A stretch of 64,000 nt of DNA from Sarcocystis neurona. Lineage: Eukaryota; Apicomplexa; Conoidasida; Eucoccidiorida; Sarcocystidae. The DNA is taken from the NCBI GenBank assembly GCA_000727475.1, contig KL647309.1, forward strand, positions 1,805,820 to 1,869,819. Reading direction: 5' to 3'. Position numbers and translations under genes: made by a program. Positions 31,346 to 45,923 of this stretch are shown one piece after another (position 1 is the stretch's first letter; each line of letters starts with the position of its first letter). The notes below the pieces were generated by a model. That model searched no databases. It had not been told where the DNA came from and saw only the letters and a program-made list of their open reading frames with translations.

Positions 31346-32507
31346 GTACGAAGAGGAAATCATAGGAGACGGCATGGAAAAAGAGTACACCTGTCTACGT
31401 ACGCATGTGGAGAGGCAGCGGTGACTATGGACATGTATAGAATCACGTGCTGGAGTGTGAAAGGTTCCTGTGTAAGCTCGCACACGTATACAAAGATACG
31501 TGTGTTCACGCTCAGACAAGGTGCGAATCACTCTGCGTATGCTCGTCAATGCAGACATCGCCATTCTCGATAAAAATTCGCGAGCGTGTGTACAAGTGGA
31601 CATCTAACAAGCATATACACTGACGTTTGAACAGGATGCTTGCCATTTTCCTTACAAAAAAGTGAACACTGGTATAGAGTTTTGTGTATACGGATGTGTA
31701 GAATGTTGTGAGCCAGGTGGGCTTGTCACAAGAGATGCACGTGTATATGTCCTGAGGCGCGTGCTGCAACAAAAACGCACGCTGGCTACAACGTTACCGC
31801 TTAAAGAAGGAAGTGCATAGGTAAGCTGCAACCGCTCGATTCTGCGAGAGGCCTCCTACCCCTCATTATTCTCAGTCGATTTTGAGACCGGTGCAGGTGG
31901 ACGACGTTTGTGCCTTAGTTCAGCAACTACGCAGCACTTTTACACGCAAATTCGTATGAATATATATATCTGTGCATGTTTGTGTGTACACATATGTATA
32001 CACATCTGTGCAGGATGTGGCCGTAACGCCTGTTAGACGCTTGCACGTGCGGAGCCCCAGGTGTGTAGGTAGCTGGACAACATGTACAACTTCGTATGTA
32101 CTTGTGCAGTCTGCCTTTGTGCCAATCTGCACAAAGACGGTCACCCCAGCCCTGCGGCTTCAGCTCGCAATTGTTGCGTGAGCATCTTTGTTGACAAAAA
32201 GATGTCTACGTGGGTGTGCGTGAATGATGAAATGTAGGTATGCACAAACGTGTATATGTGTGCATGCGCACGGTCACATGTGTCTGCGTAAACATATGTT
32301 TGTTTATATATATATATATGTACTTGCGTATAAGTGCGTATACATATATATATATATATTCGAGTAGAAACATAGAGACAGACGCACACGTGTGTGTGCA
32401 TCTGTGTGCCTTTATAATATATATATATATACATATGTATATGCAGGTCGATCTATAAATACACAGCTACCGGACCCTCCGTGTGTGTATCTGTGAATGT
32501 GTAAATA

Positions 32508-32538
<31 letters not shown>

Positions 32539-35500
32539 ATTTGCACGTGTGTACCTCTATATGCCTGCATACACATGTGGGTGATATGTTGTCGCGCTTT
32601 GTCAGGTTGAATAGGCCACACGCAATGAACGCCTTGTGTCTGAAACTCTGCGAAGAGCTGGTGGAAACATTGGAGAAAATCGACGCAGGTCCAGCTTTTT
32701 TTATCCGTCGCATCGTAGGGTAGCTTCATGCGAGTTGCATCCCAGCAGAAGAGAAACCGAGACACAACAGGGACAGAACTCCTGAGTAGAGGGCCAGTCA
32801 TCTTCGTAGGAGTGGATATTGTAGTCACGTCGGTAGAAGTTGTCGCACAGGAGAAGACAATAGTAGTAGAAATAGTAGTGGTCGTGGGAGAGGACTACAA
32901 GAAGCGGTAGCAGTTGTGTTAGCAACCCTGCGCGGGGTCCTTACGCTAACAACTGCACTTGTAAGAATTATCTGTCTCTCCAAAGTAGAGAAGCGTGGCA
33001 GCAGGAGGTTCGCTAGGCGTACTGGGGGTAGTAGCAGTAGCAGTAGTCGTAGGAGCGATCACAAGAGTTGTAGCAAGAATAAGTTTGTCGATAGCAATAG
33101 AAGTGAAATGAGTAGCAGTAAGCGCAGCAGTTGCAAGAACAGTAGTAGTAGTAGTAGTAGTAGTAGTAATAGTAGGAGTGGGCAGAGCAGGAGGGCAGTC
33201 CAAGTACAGAGGGACTCGGGGGCCAGCAGCGAAAAGGAGTGATAAAACTGAGAGGACGTTCGCGTCCAGTGTGACAAGGGGAAATCAGGCAAAGACGACT
33301 TGCAATAATTCTCGTAACTAGCGGCGACATCTGCGCAGAGTCGAAGCAAGCGTGCACAGGCAGAGGAAGAGAAATAGAAGAAACAAAAAAAAAAGTAGAG
33401 TAAGAATAAGATGCAGGAGCAGGAGAAGGAGAGGTTGCAACAGCAGCAGTTACACAGCCGCACCTACACAAGAAAAAGGGGCTGAGAACGAAGAAGAAGA
33501 ACCGCAAGAAGAAGACGCGAGAGAGGGAGGAGGAGAAGCAGAAGAGGGACAGTCTGCAGCAGCTGCTGCTACCAACCGTAGCAGCAGCAGCGACAGCGGA
33601 ATCGGCGGTGGTTCGACAAGCAGCGGCAGAAATAGGAAGTGTGTTCGCAGCAGCGAAGAGAGGAGTAGGAAAGTTCTCGTATTCTCTTTTCCTTCCTGCT
33701 GACGCAGCGGCTAGAATATTTTTTTCCCTCGCCCCTTTCGACCTCTTCGCGGTACACAAAACAGTGTAAAACTCCGCCTGCTACTTTCTCAAGAGTCAGC
33801 GCTTCGGCCTGCACACTACCACCCGCAGCGTCGTTCCTTGGAGACGAGGGGGAGCAGGCGAAGGGCAAGAACATGTTTTTTACTCGCAGAAAACGTGCCT
33901 AGAGAAGTTGCTAGTGAACAGCAGTTGGTTTCTGCGAAAAAGTCGCCAAAAGAGACGGGCGGGAAGCGCAAGAGGTTTTGGAAGATCAGAGAGCTTTGTG
34001 GGGCAGGAGAGAGGGAGGTGAAGGAGCAGAAGGAGAGAAGGAAGAATAGAGAACGCCAGAATAAGCAGAAACAGCAGCAACAGCAGCGCTCGCTACGGAG
34101 GACAAAATTTCTGAGCGGCGAAGGAGGAAAGAAGCCGCATGCACCAGTGGGAAGAGACGAAAGGGGACACGAAACTTTAAAGATTCAGTCAGAGAGAAGA
34201 TCGCTCGAGTAGCTGACACTCAACTTGTGCAGGAGAAAAAAATGAAGAGGACGTAAAAGAAGAAGCTTGCAAGTCACCAGCGGAAACACTAGCAGCCGCA
34301 GTGACAGGAGCGACGTAGTCCAGCAAAAGAAGGTGGCGAACAAGAAGAAGAGCAGGAACAAGAAGGAGAGCCTCGCAAATGGACAGCTGCAATAGTCGTA
34401 GTAGCAGCAACAGTGAAGGAAAAGAAGAAGAAGCATGCAAGTCAGCAGTCCCAACAGTAGAAGCAGCGCCGCAGCAGGAGGACGGGTGCGGATATTCTCT
34501 CTCTATATATATTTCTCTGACAACAGCTGCAGAGGGAAACTTCCCTTACCGTACCAGGGGGTCACGCGGAGGAAAGTGAAAGAAGAAGATGATGAAGAAA
34601 TCCATGTTGTTAATGGGAAAGAAGCACCCAGGTGTGATCACTTCCTCGTGTGTCGCCTTCTCTCGAGCAAAGCAGAGAAAAAAGAGCGTTTTCGACGACA
34701 TGCACGTCGGGAGAAAATTAAAATCTACAAGACAAGAACTCGTCTTTCTCTGTCTCCAGTCCTCCTCACCAGTGGCTTGGTCACTCTGTGTGAAGCGATT
34801 TATCTTTCTTTCTCCTTCTCCGGCTGCCCCCCTCTTGTGTGTGTCTCCCCCACTGTCTCTCTATTTTTCTCTCTGTCTCCTTGACGCTGTGTCTCCTTTT
34901 TTTTCTCTCTGTGTGTCTCCTCTTTGCGTCGGTGTCCCTTGCTTGCTGTCTCTATGCCTCTCTCTCTTTGGCAGACAAAAGAAGGTCCATTTCACTCCCA
35001 GACATTCACATCCAAAGATGAAAGGGTATATGTACACCTGGTAGAGCCTTTGTGAGGAAAGCCAAGATACACAGAGATGAAAGTGTTTCTCGCTTTCTCG
35101 CTCTCTCGCAAATCGAAACCGGACAGTGGCGTGCCCAATATCAAAGCTGTTCTCTGTTTTGTACACATACGTAGAGACCTACATACACATATATATATAT
35201 ATGTATACTTATGTATATGTGTGAGTTCCTCTGTTCTCTCTCCTACACACATACGTCAAGACATATGTGTATAAACATATATATATATATGTATACATGT
35301 ATATATATATGTGAGTTCCTACGAGGAAGAGATGGAATTGCGAAGAATGCAGCTACGTGGGGACTTTTGTAATTGAAAATTCTTTTTTCAAAGCAGAGTG
35401 AGAGAAAGAAAGACAAGAAAATCCCGGCCGAGAAAGGAAGTACTTCGGGAGAAAACTAGCAGAAATTGAAAGAAAAACATGCAGAAACGCCGACGTATGA

Positions 35501-38500
35501 AACATCGGTGCCTCATCTTGCGACCTCGCCACACTTCTTCTTTGCACGCTTTTGCCTCTTCCTTTCTCTCGCCCTGCTCTTTCGTTCTTCTTCGTTTTCG
35601 TTTTTCGGTCCCTTTTCCTTTTTTCGGTTTCGCTATCCACCCCCCTCTTCTTCCTCTTATTCATGTCTTTCTTCTTTTTTCCTTTCCCTTGTGCTGTTGC
35701 ACACTCGGCCGCCCCTTTCTGCCTTTTCCGTCTCTCTTCTTCTTCTCCTTTCCCGCTTCTCCTTTCTTCCCCTCCTTACCCGGCGTCGGAAGCTGCTGGC
35801 GTATCAGTTGTGTCGTTTCCTCTTTTTTTTCCCGGCTTTGTCTCCTGGGGCGCGTCTGCTACGCAGCCGAGGAACTAAGGTGCGCAGTGCTAACGGGAGA
35901 GGGAAACAAAGCGTTTGCTGCTGGCGCAGACATAAAAGAACTCGCACGGGTCACCTCTTCAGAAGAACTGCAGCAAAAGTTTCTTCGGACGTGGGACAGA
36001 CTTCGAAATTTCAAGTGAGAAGTCAGAGGAAGTCTTCTTGCTACCTGCTGTCCTTCACTCGCGTTGTTGACATGAAAGCAACGAGCTAAAGAAGAAGAAG
36101 AGAAAGAAGCTTGCAAGTCCACAGCTGCAGCAATACTAGCACCAGCGCAGATGTAGCGCAGGAAAAGAATAATAATAAGAGAGAGAAAAAGACGAGGAAA
36201 AAGCTTGCAGTTCACCACCTTCAACAAAAGCAGCAGCAGGACAGACCATGTGCAGGAGAAAAGAAAGAAGCAAAACGAGAAGAAGAAGAGGAAGCTTGCA
36301 AGTCAACGGATGTAGCAGTAGCAGCAGCACTGCGGGAGCAAGGGTAGGAGCATTCTTTCTCTTTGTGTCTTTGTCTATCTCTCGAGAGGCGATGACTTTT
36401 CTCACAAAAGTCGAGAACAACATGGAGAGAGTACGGAAGGAGACTGAAAGCGGAGAAAGTGTTTTCCAGCTATAATCCTTCACAACAAGTCTATTGCTAG
36501 TGCACAGATGCACCACACACATGTCTCTCTCCGGATACGTGCAGAGGTCCACAGACAGCGGCCTATGGCTGCTGCGAAGAATCTTCCACACACCCAGAGA
36601 AACAGAGACGGAGACACACACAGAAAAAGAGAGAGGGAGAGATTCAGAGAGAAACGGAGGGGAATTTGTACACCGGCTTATACGCATCTACACGGGCACA
36701 CACGTGGACACGTAAACATCGGTCGAGTTATATGTATGTGGAGATAGATAGAAATGTGTACACAGGTGGGGAAGTCTGCATATATGGAGGCAGAATAATA
36801 ACTATTTTGAGACATACGTCGGTGGAATTCTACAACAACATGCAGAGAGATCTGTAGAGTGGTAGAAGTGAGAGAGACACACAGAGATAGAAATACACAC
36901 ACATATACATATGTATACGCCGTAGATAGATAGAGAGATAGATAGAGGTGTATGTAAGAGCGTATCCAGAAGAATACATAAGCAGATGTAAATACACATA
37001 TAGATGTATATGTATAAAGATCTGACTATACAGAGAGATATAGTGGTAGAAGCATAGACAGTGTCTCTTTGTACGTGCGACACAGACGTAGAAATATAAA
37101 TAAATATATACATAACACACATAGATATGTGTGTATCTCTCAGTGGAGAGATCGTACTATAGACAGATTTGTTGACAAAGAGATAGGTGTAGATATCAGT
37201 GGTTGTAGACTGCAGATGTAGAAGTTTATACTGTTGCAGAGAGTTACGCGCCAGAATTTTTGTCGTGGAAGGCGTGCAGGCGGAGAGATGTGTGCGACTC
37301 TGCCTTCTCATGGAATGAAAATTCTTGCCGGGTGCTGCCCAGAGAAGGGAGGGAGAGAGATAGAAAAGAGAATAAAAGAAAGAACCCCCTTTTCTGAGGG
37401 GCGAAGCGAAGACGAACAGGGGCCTCTCTCAGCGGAGTGGTGGGGCAAGGCGAGGACACTGCTACACAGGCTTTACGCAAGAAAGACAAGAAAAAGTGGA
37501 GAAGGCGCCTGTGGCGGAAGGATGCGTTTGCTTCTGCTGCCCATCTCCTTTTCAATCACTTCTGCGAAGAGTAAAGGGAAAAAGTGAGACACAAGGAGAG
37601 AAGTGCGACAGAGAAAAACAGGAAGACAGCGAGACAGAGACAGGGCGGGAACAGAGAAGGACAAGGCGGGACAGAGAGACAGAGACAGGGAGGGGAATAG
37701 AGGAGGACAGAGGAAGACAGAGAGACAGAGACGGGAAAGGAGAGGGGGAGACAGATGGGGAGGGAGACGGAGAAAGAGAGAGGGAGAGAGATGGGGAGGG
37801 AGACAGAGAAAGAGAGAGGGAGACAGGGAGACAGAGACAGGGAGGAATGCAGGTAAAAAGAGAGAAAGAGAAAAAGGGAGACAGCGCCAGGGAAAGGAGA
37901 CGGAGACAGTCACAGAGAGAGAGAGACAGAGAGAAGCAGAAGGGGGGAGACGGAGAAAAAGACAGACCGGCAAGGGAAGAGACGGAGAGCGAAAAGGAAG
38001 ACAAAGAGGAGGTAAAAAGGAGAGGAAGAGGCACCGAGAGAAAGGCACGGAGACGGGCAGACAGGGAGACACAGGGAAAGAGCGAGACTGCGAGACAAAG
38101 CGAGGGAGACACGCAGACAAAAGAGAGATGTTTTCTCTGTCCGCGTGGAGAGTCGCTTTCGTCTGCAGAAAACCGCTGATCGGCGCTGTGAACGGCCTCG
38201 CCCTGGGAGGGGGCTGCGAGCTAGCTTTGCTCTGCGACCTTCTTCTCGCCAGCAGCTCGGTGAGGGAGGCTCCTCCTTCTTCTTCTTCGTATTTCGTTTC
38301 TTTCAACAGGAGTTCCGCATCTGTCGAGAGAGAGACACACACGGGTGTAGTTATAGATATGTCTGTGGGGTGTGTGCGTATGTTCGTTTGCATATACGTA
38401 TATACAAGCACAGGTGCATTGCATGCACACACGCGTGCACAGAGACACGAGGCTGTGTGTAGATACATACTGATGTGTGTGCCGATGTTACGCGTGAGAC

Positions 38501-41500
38501 CGCACTTTTCTCTCGTATATATCTGGGCGGTGTGTATCATATATACGTGTGTATATGATACAGAGAGAGAGACAGGAAGAGAAGCAAAAAGGAGACGCCT
38601 GGGTCTACGCATTTGAGTATGAGTAGACTTGCATCTACACAACATTCATTCATGTGTATATATGCCTACAAACCCACGTGTGCACGCACTAGTACATTTA
38701 GAGGTGTGTACATATACACACCTATGGCTCTTCCAGTGCACACACATATGTGTGTGTGAATGAATACATATTTATACATGCAGATATATGTACATATACA
38801 CATCTATGGCTCTACCAATGCACACATATAAATATGTGAATGAACATATATTTACACATGCAGCTATATGTATGTATGCGCATCTATCTCTCTGTATACA
38901 ACTCCTTGCATTAGGATATCCATCTATATATATATATGTGTGTGCGTGCCTACGTAAGTAGGACATTCAACGCATGCGTCTGTATGTGTGTGTATATGTT
39001 GGTATGTATACACATAGCTGTGTGTGTACAAATATTTCCACATAGATATTCGTCCGTGCATGCGTCGAGATATACAGACAGATTCACAGGCGGCAGGAGA
39101 GGACAAATTCTCACTGCTCTAATATATATATTTGTTAGGCAAAGCAAACATGCGTAGGTGTTCATCTACGCTGAAACCCAGACCCGTGCTTCCGTGCGTA
39201 CGTATATCTATATATATCTGTTATGTATATACGCATGTATACATGCATATGTGTGTATACATAAGTGCGTGTACAGAGAAAGTACTTGCATGTATACACG
39301 TATATACACTCACATATATATATGTATATGTGGGAGACAGTTGTGTCGGTAGTATCGCTGGCGGAAGCCTTGCTTTGAGGCCGGTACTACGATATGCCAG
39401 AAGTATATATATATATACATATATATGTCAGTACACATATATATATACGGGTATACACGTATACACAGGAGAGTACTCTGTCTATACATGCATTCACATA
39501 CACATATACACATTTACATATATCTACACACATATATACATATATATACATACAGAACTACATATACACATACATATATATAGTTATATATATGCGCATT
39601 TAAACGTATCTACGGGAGACTACTTTGTCCGTACATGCATTTACACTTACATATATATATAGAGAGAGAGAAAGAGGGAGAAAATCACATATATATACAT
39701 ATGTGTGGATAATAGATAGCTATAGACGATGGCGTGTGTTATGTCTTAGACTGGAAAGGACTTGTTGTTAGGGAGGCAAACGTTGCCTCGTGGCTACGCG
39801 TTGCAGAAAAGAAGTTCTCGTCAAAGAGAAAATAAACGAAAATGCACATGCCTGTTGACAGAACTTCTGTGGCGGGACTCAATATACCTACATAGGAAAA
39901 GGGAGATAAAGATGTACACCTATAGATGCTTATAAGCATATGTATACGCTTACATATATACACATTTGTATATGCTGCTGCTTGTTGCAGTGTGACTAGT
40001 TCTCCTTCGCGTTGCTGCTGCTTCTTTCTATTTTGCTGCTGTCTCTTCTCCGTTCTGCCGCTGCTTCGGTGTCTCACTGCCGCTGCTGCCTGCTGCTGCC
40101 GGGAAAGGAGAGGTCCTTTCCCGACGCAGCGGCTGCTTTTCTTCTTCCTGCTGCTGCTTCCGCCTTTTCTCCTTGCGGCAGCTGCTTCTTGGCCTGTCTG
40201 CAGCTTCCTCTGCTTCCTGCTGCAGCACCTGCTACGCAACGGCTGGCACCGGGTGGCAGCCAAGCGCAGCAAGTTCACACACATACCTACATATATATAT
40301 ATATGTATATATTTATGTATGCAGATCGTACATAATATGTATATACGTATATGCATATATACACATACGCACATGCGTATACACATGTATACACTTATAT
40401 GTATATATATATATATATATATCACACATATATATGTATATACGTACATACATAAATACACACACGTACATACACATACATATATATAAATTTATATGTT
40501 TGTAAATATATACATCATACATATACGTATGTATACGTGCACACGTATGCACACATATGTACATATGCATACATGAATAAGTCCACATATAGGTATGCAA
40601 ATATATATCGTACATATACATATATATACGTATACACGTATATACACATATGTCCACATGTATACATATATATATATACATGTATGCATGTAAATATATA
40701 TATCATACATATATATGTATATACCTATATACATATATACGCATATGTACATATGTGTACACGTATATACCCATATATATAATACATATATGTGTGTATA
40801 CGTGTATCCATATGTGCACATGTGTACATATGTATACATATATATGTATACACATATAAGTATGCAAATATTTATATATCATACATGTATACATATATAG
40901 ATATGTACACATATGTACATACGTGTGCATGTACATACCCATATATATGTATGTCAGAAAGGTTGATTCTTTTTGTTCGCCTCTGCAGGCCACATTTGGG
41001 CAGACAGAAGTGTTGATAGGAGTCATCCCTGGTGAGTCTCGCAGCAGCACGTATTCCCCTCCTTCGCCAGGGAACAATTTCCACACACATCTAACAAAAG
41101 ACGTATAATTATAAACGTTGCTACACTAACATACACACGTACACAGAGACGCACACTCCCCCACAGAAAACTGCTCAAAACGACTACATGCATATATATA
41201 TATGTGCGTGTTATATGCATATGTAGGCGTTTCCCTACATATATACATATGTGTATTTCTTATATGTACATTTTATATGTAGAAAGAGACACAACCGTCC
41301 CCTTACATATATCAACATATACGAACAGATGTGTACTCGCATGGATCGTAGATATACGGGAGAAGAAACATTTCATTTACACGTGTTTGTAGTCGCACCC
41401 CGGTGCTCGTGCGAATGTCTAGAAAACCACTTATACGTATATATGCATGTTCATACACATACGTATGACACCCCCCGTTAACATACGTACACGAACATCC

Positions 41501-44500
41501 GCATGCATATATATATGTCTATGTAGGTAGAACTCTCTATCCCTCTCCCTCTCTACATATATGTATAGGCGTGAATCTCTCCAGCTTTCGTGGGGAAGAA
41601 GTGAGAGACGTATGGCAGCGGAAAAAGGGAGTTTTATGGGGAAGAAATATATTCGGGAAATGTGGCAGCGCGCGTGGGCGGAGCAGCAGCGCGCATGCAG
41701 TGACACACACACGTCACATCCCTCGACGCAGGACAGCAGCGTGGGAGAGGTTGCAGTCGATTTCCTACACAACAGAGAGGACGGAAAGGAGCCGAAAAGG
41801 ACGATATAAAGGAGGGCAGCACACGGGAGGCAGAGGGGGAGATATACAGAGCAAGGGACGGGGTCGAAGGGAGAAAATGGAGACGCAGCCAACGGAGACA
41901 GCGGAGGAGGGGAAAATGTGGGGAAGACGAAAAGAAAGGGGAACTCCGTCGACCCGAGGCTCCTGGTCGCTTGCAATAAATGGGAGGACGTCGGCGGAAG
42001 AGGAGGGGGTGCCGTTCTCTTCCGGACGGGGTGTTCCTCTTCCTTTTGCTGCAGGCAGTCATTTGCGCAGCAGCGTCTCCGTGAATATGCGAAACGGGGA
42101 AATTTTCTGCCGTGCAAGTTGGTTGGAAAGTTCCCACACACACACGGAGAGAAACCGGCGTCTTTCATAGAGATATACACACACATATATTTATATGTGC
42201 GCGTAGATACCAGAATATGTTAACATATACGCACACATATAGATATGCACTGGCATAGGCACTTGAGTGTACGTACACCGCAGAAGAAAAGGGGGGCCGC
42301 GTTCTGTCGCGCTGGGAAGCAGAGCAGGGAAGACTTTTCGGCAATTTCTGATGAGTGCGAGTTTCTACGTTAGCCAGACAGTCCACGAAAATGAGGAGCC
42401 GTTTCTCGTATCCACCGGCTGGCTGACGAGAAGTTCGTCCCAGCAACAAACGGTTTCTTCCTGACGCTGTGTACGTCTTTCTTCGTCCGTGCTCTCGCGT
42501 TTGAGAGGGAGACGAGAAGAGCCGGGCAAACGTAGTGCACGCGCGCTTCTGGTGTACGTACACCTCAGGAATGGGAGGAACGCAGCGTCTTCCTCGTGTC
42601 GTCGGGAAGAGTCTCGCGATGGAAATGATTCTGACGGGGAGGAAAATAACCGCGCGAGAAGCTCTCGAAGCAGGTGAAAGCGAACAGCGGAAATGAGCCA
42701 CGAAAGTGGGGAAGGACCCTTAGATGGAGCTCCCCCTCACACTCACAGAAAGGGAGAAGTTCTCCTCTTTTCCGCTAATAAAATTGTTCGATTTCCTTAT
42801 TTGGCCCTCCCTGAATGTGGCTCTTTTCCTTTCTTCTTCACCTTCCATTCCTCTTCGCTCTCTGTGCATTTCTTCTCCTTTTGTGCCCCGTCTTCCCCTC
42901 TGCTGCGACCCCTTTTTCATTGCCGTCGCCCCACTTCTTCTTCTTTTTTGCCACGTGCTTCGCTTCTGTCTTCTTCGCCTTCACGTTCTCGAAGCCGCAC
43001 TTCTTCATCTTCTTCGTTATCTTCCTCCGCTGTCTCTTATTCGATGGCGAGGTCTCTCAGCATCTCCCTTCTGCCGCTCTCTCTCTTCTCGTGTGTACTG
43101 AAACACGTGCATGTGTGTCTACCTATGTGTGGTCCACATATACATGTATATACATATGTGCATTTGTATGGCAGCGACGATGTACGCAAGATGTGGGTGT
43201 CTCTCTATCTATCTGTCTACATGCACGTAGAGATATATATATGCTCACAGCAACACTTCTGTACACCATACGTGTACACCTGCCTATCTGCATATATATG
43301 TATGCATATGCAGAGCTACACTTCTGTACTCAATGTGTGTATAGATGTTTATCTATCTACATATGTATATACGCATGTGTGTGTACGCCTACACAGCTGT
43401 ACGCAGGAGGTGTGTATCTGTCTATCTATCTATCTCTGTACACATGCGTACACATGTGCATATATATATATATATGTGTGATTGTATGTCCGGCTACACT
43501 TCTCTACGCAAAATATATCCGCACCTCTTCGTGTAGACGCATGCGTTCTGCACGTACCGCCACACGTCTTCGCTCGAAACACGACGCACGCCTGTCGAAC
43601 TCTCGCAAGGGCCTCGGCAGAAGGTGACTCTCTGTCCCCTTTACATATACTTGCGCCTTTCCCGGGTAAAAGAAGTTTGCTGCTGCGACAGAAATTCAAC
43701 TGCCGCAACTGCCGCGGGGCTACGGGGATACTTCTCCTCCCGCCGTCTGCTCCTCTGCTGCGTCTCTGATGACCGCAGAAGTTGTGCACATCTACACTCC
43801 ACACGTACTCCCACCTACGCAACAACTCTTTCGATTCATTTTGAGCGACACTACACATGTGTGTGTGTGTGTGATGAACACTTCTATTTATATGCAGGAA
43901 AACGCTTCAAAATACATACACATATATACATGCGTTGGTGAATATAGGCGTCCGTGTATAAATATATATATATGTGTATGTATATATACCACCTTTCTCC
44001 CTCTTCATCTCTCTGTCCACATGTATGTGATGACAAAAGACATGTACACGTATAAATATGTTGATGGATATAAACGTCTGTATTCATGTGCATATCAGTA
44101 TGTATGCATTCCATCACAGGTGCAGATACATACGTCCAGGTCTATACATATATATATATATGTACACATATGTGTACACCTATGTGTACACATACGTATC
44201 TGTCTACGTATCCGTCTGTCTATCTATCTACATATGTATACATATATCTATCTAGCTGTCTACAGTTATATATATACAAGTTTGTATGATTGTATACTTG
44301 AATGGTTGTGAGCCTATATATATCTCTCTCTTTCTGGAGCCATACACACACGGATGGCTTTCAATGCATATATATATATAGACGTATATATGTATATGTG
44401 GGTATATAACAAATGAAGTACTGTGTATAGACAGGTACGAAGTGGAGTGTGCCACGTAGACACATTTATATATATATATATACGTCACCTTTCTGTCTCT

Positions 44501-45890
44501 TCCTCTGTGTCTCTCCATTTATATGTATGTCTAGTTTTATACACGTGGAAGGTTATACGTGTATATATGTATAGCTGCCAAGGTAATTCTGCGTATAAGT
44601 ATGTCCACGGTAGAGTGCGCGTGAAGTTTTCCTGTCCTGGAAGGCGGTTGTTGAAAATCGTAGAGAGCGGTCGCGCTCTCCTGCTGAGAGTATCCACGTC
44701 TGCGTAGACATATCTGCGAGGCCCGCCGTCATTTCTGGGGAACTCGGTGCTGCTGGTGCTGCAGGACTTGTGAGCCGAGTCTTTCCTCCCGAAACGTTGG
44801 TTGAGGAGGCTCTCGCAGTCGCGGCAGCCATTGCCCGTTTGAGTCTGCCGTCAAGTGAGCCAAACAGACAGACAGAAGCTGCATGAAAGGGAGGGACCCA
44901 CCGGTGTACTCGTCGCGTCTCTTCTCCGCATATACAGAGAAGACGAGGAAGGCACGCGTGAGAGAGCCACCTTTGCTGCGCGTAAATTTTAGCGACAGCT
45001 CAAAACATATACACAAACAATGTCTATATGTGTGGGCTTGTTGCTCTGTACACGTACAGGCGTGTCCTCCTTCCCGCAGAAGCAGAGTGACGGTTATGCG
45101 GAGAAGAAGACATCTCTGTGCACGTTTGGGGCATCTTCTTATTAGAAGCCTAGGCACTCGTAGAAGTCTTTTTCTGCCGTCTTCACAAATCTGCGTCTAT
45201 TGACGCTACCGCAGGTCTCCACCTGTCTGTGAATTTTTGCGGCGCTCCGTCTGTTGTGGTCCACTTTCTCCTTCTGCATATGTGTGTGTATCTCTCTGCC
45301 AACGCCGGGAAGTTGGTCAAAGAGAGACAGAGAGAGACAAATATATATATATATATATATATATGTATATGTATATGTATATATATATATATATGTGTAA
45401 AGGGCGCCTTTCGTATGCCGCTTCCTCTACAACTCGCCACACATGTGCACACATGTAAAGGCGTGTACAGCGATATCCACGAATATATTTCTGCGGAAAT
45501 AGAGGAGTGCAATCCCACAGACATAAATTCCTTGGCACTTCTGCAAATCTACGTAAATCCACAAATGTGTGTGAGGATGTGGACATATATGCATATGCAT
45601 ACGTAAACACATTCATACCGACGTCCACTTTCCTGTGTGTATGTTATATGGATATATATTTGTATACATACACCTCGGTTGGCACGGGCAGTCTATGCAC
45701 GTCTACACATATGCGTATGCGACACTTTTATATGTACTTGTACATATATACATATATGTGTGTACGTAGACGCAGCTTCACAGGTATGTACTGGTGTAAA
45801 TATTTATACATATACATGAATACACACTAATATGTACGTGCAGCTACGTATACGTGTGTGTATTACATGTCTATATATACACGTAAAGAC

Positions 45891-45923
<33 letters not shown>

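Larger units (their letters stand above)
34263..36304. repeat. Dispersed AAGCTTGCAAGTC-centred intronic repeat, five copies
   Basis: A 13-bp core AAGCTTGCAAGTC occurs at 34263 and 36107, with near copies at 34431 (AAGCATGCAAGTC), 36201 (AAGCTTGCAGTTC) and 36292 (identical core). Each core is preceded by GAAGAAG-type purines and followed by a GCAGCAG-type stretch, so the repeat unit is about 50 bp or more. Two copies lie in intron 2 and three in intron 3 of the hydratase gene. Confidence 0.8.

Noticed and set aside
37473..38645. 390-codon minus-strand frame rich in Leu, Ser and Pro
   Set aside because: It is the complement of the GAGACAG polypurine block in hydratase intron 3 and overlaps exon 4 on the other strand; it has no domain and no sensible start.
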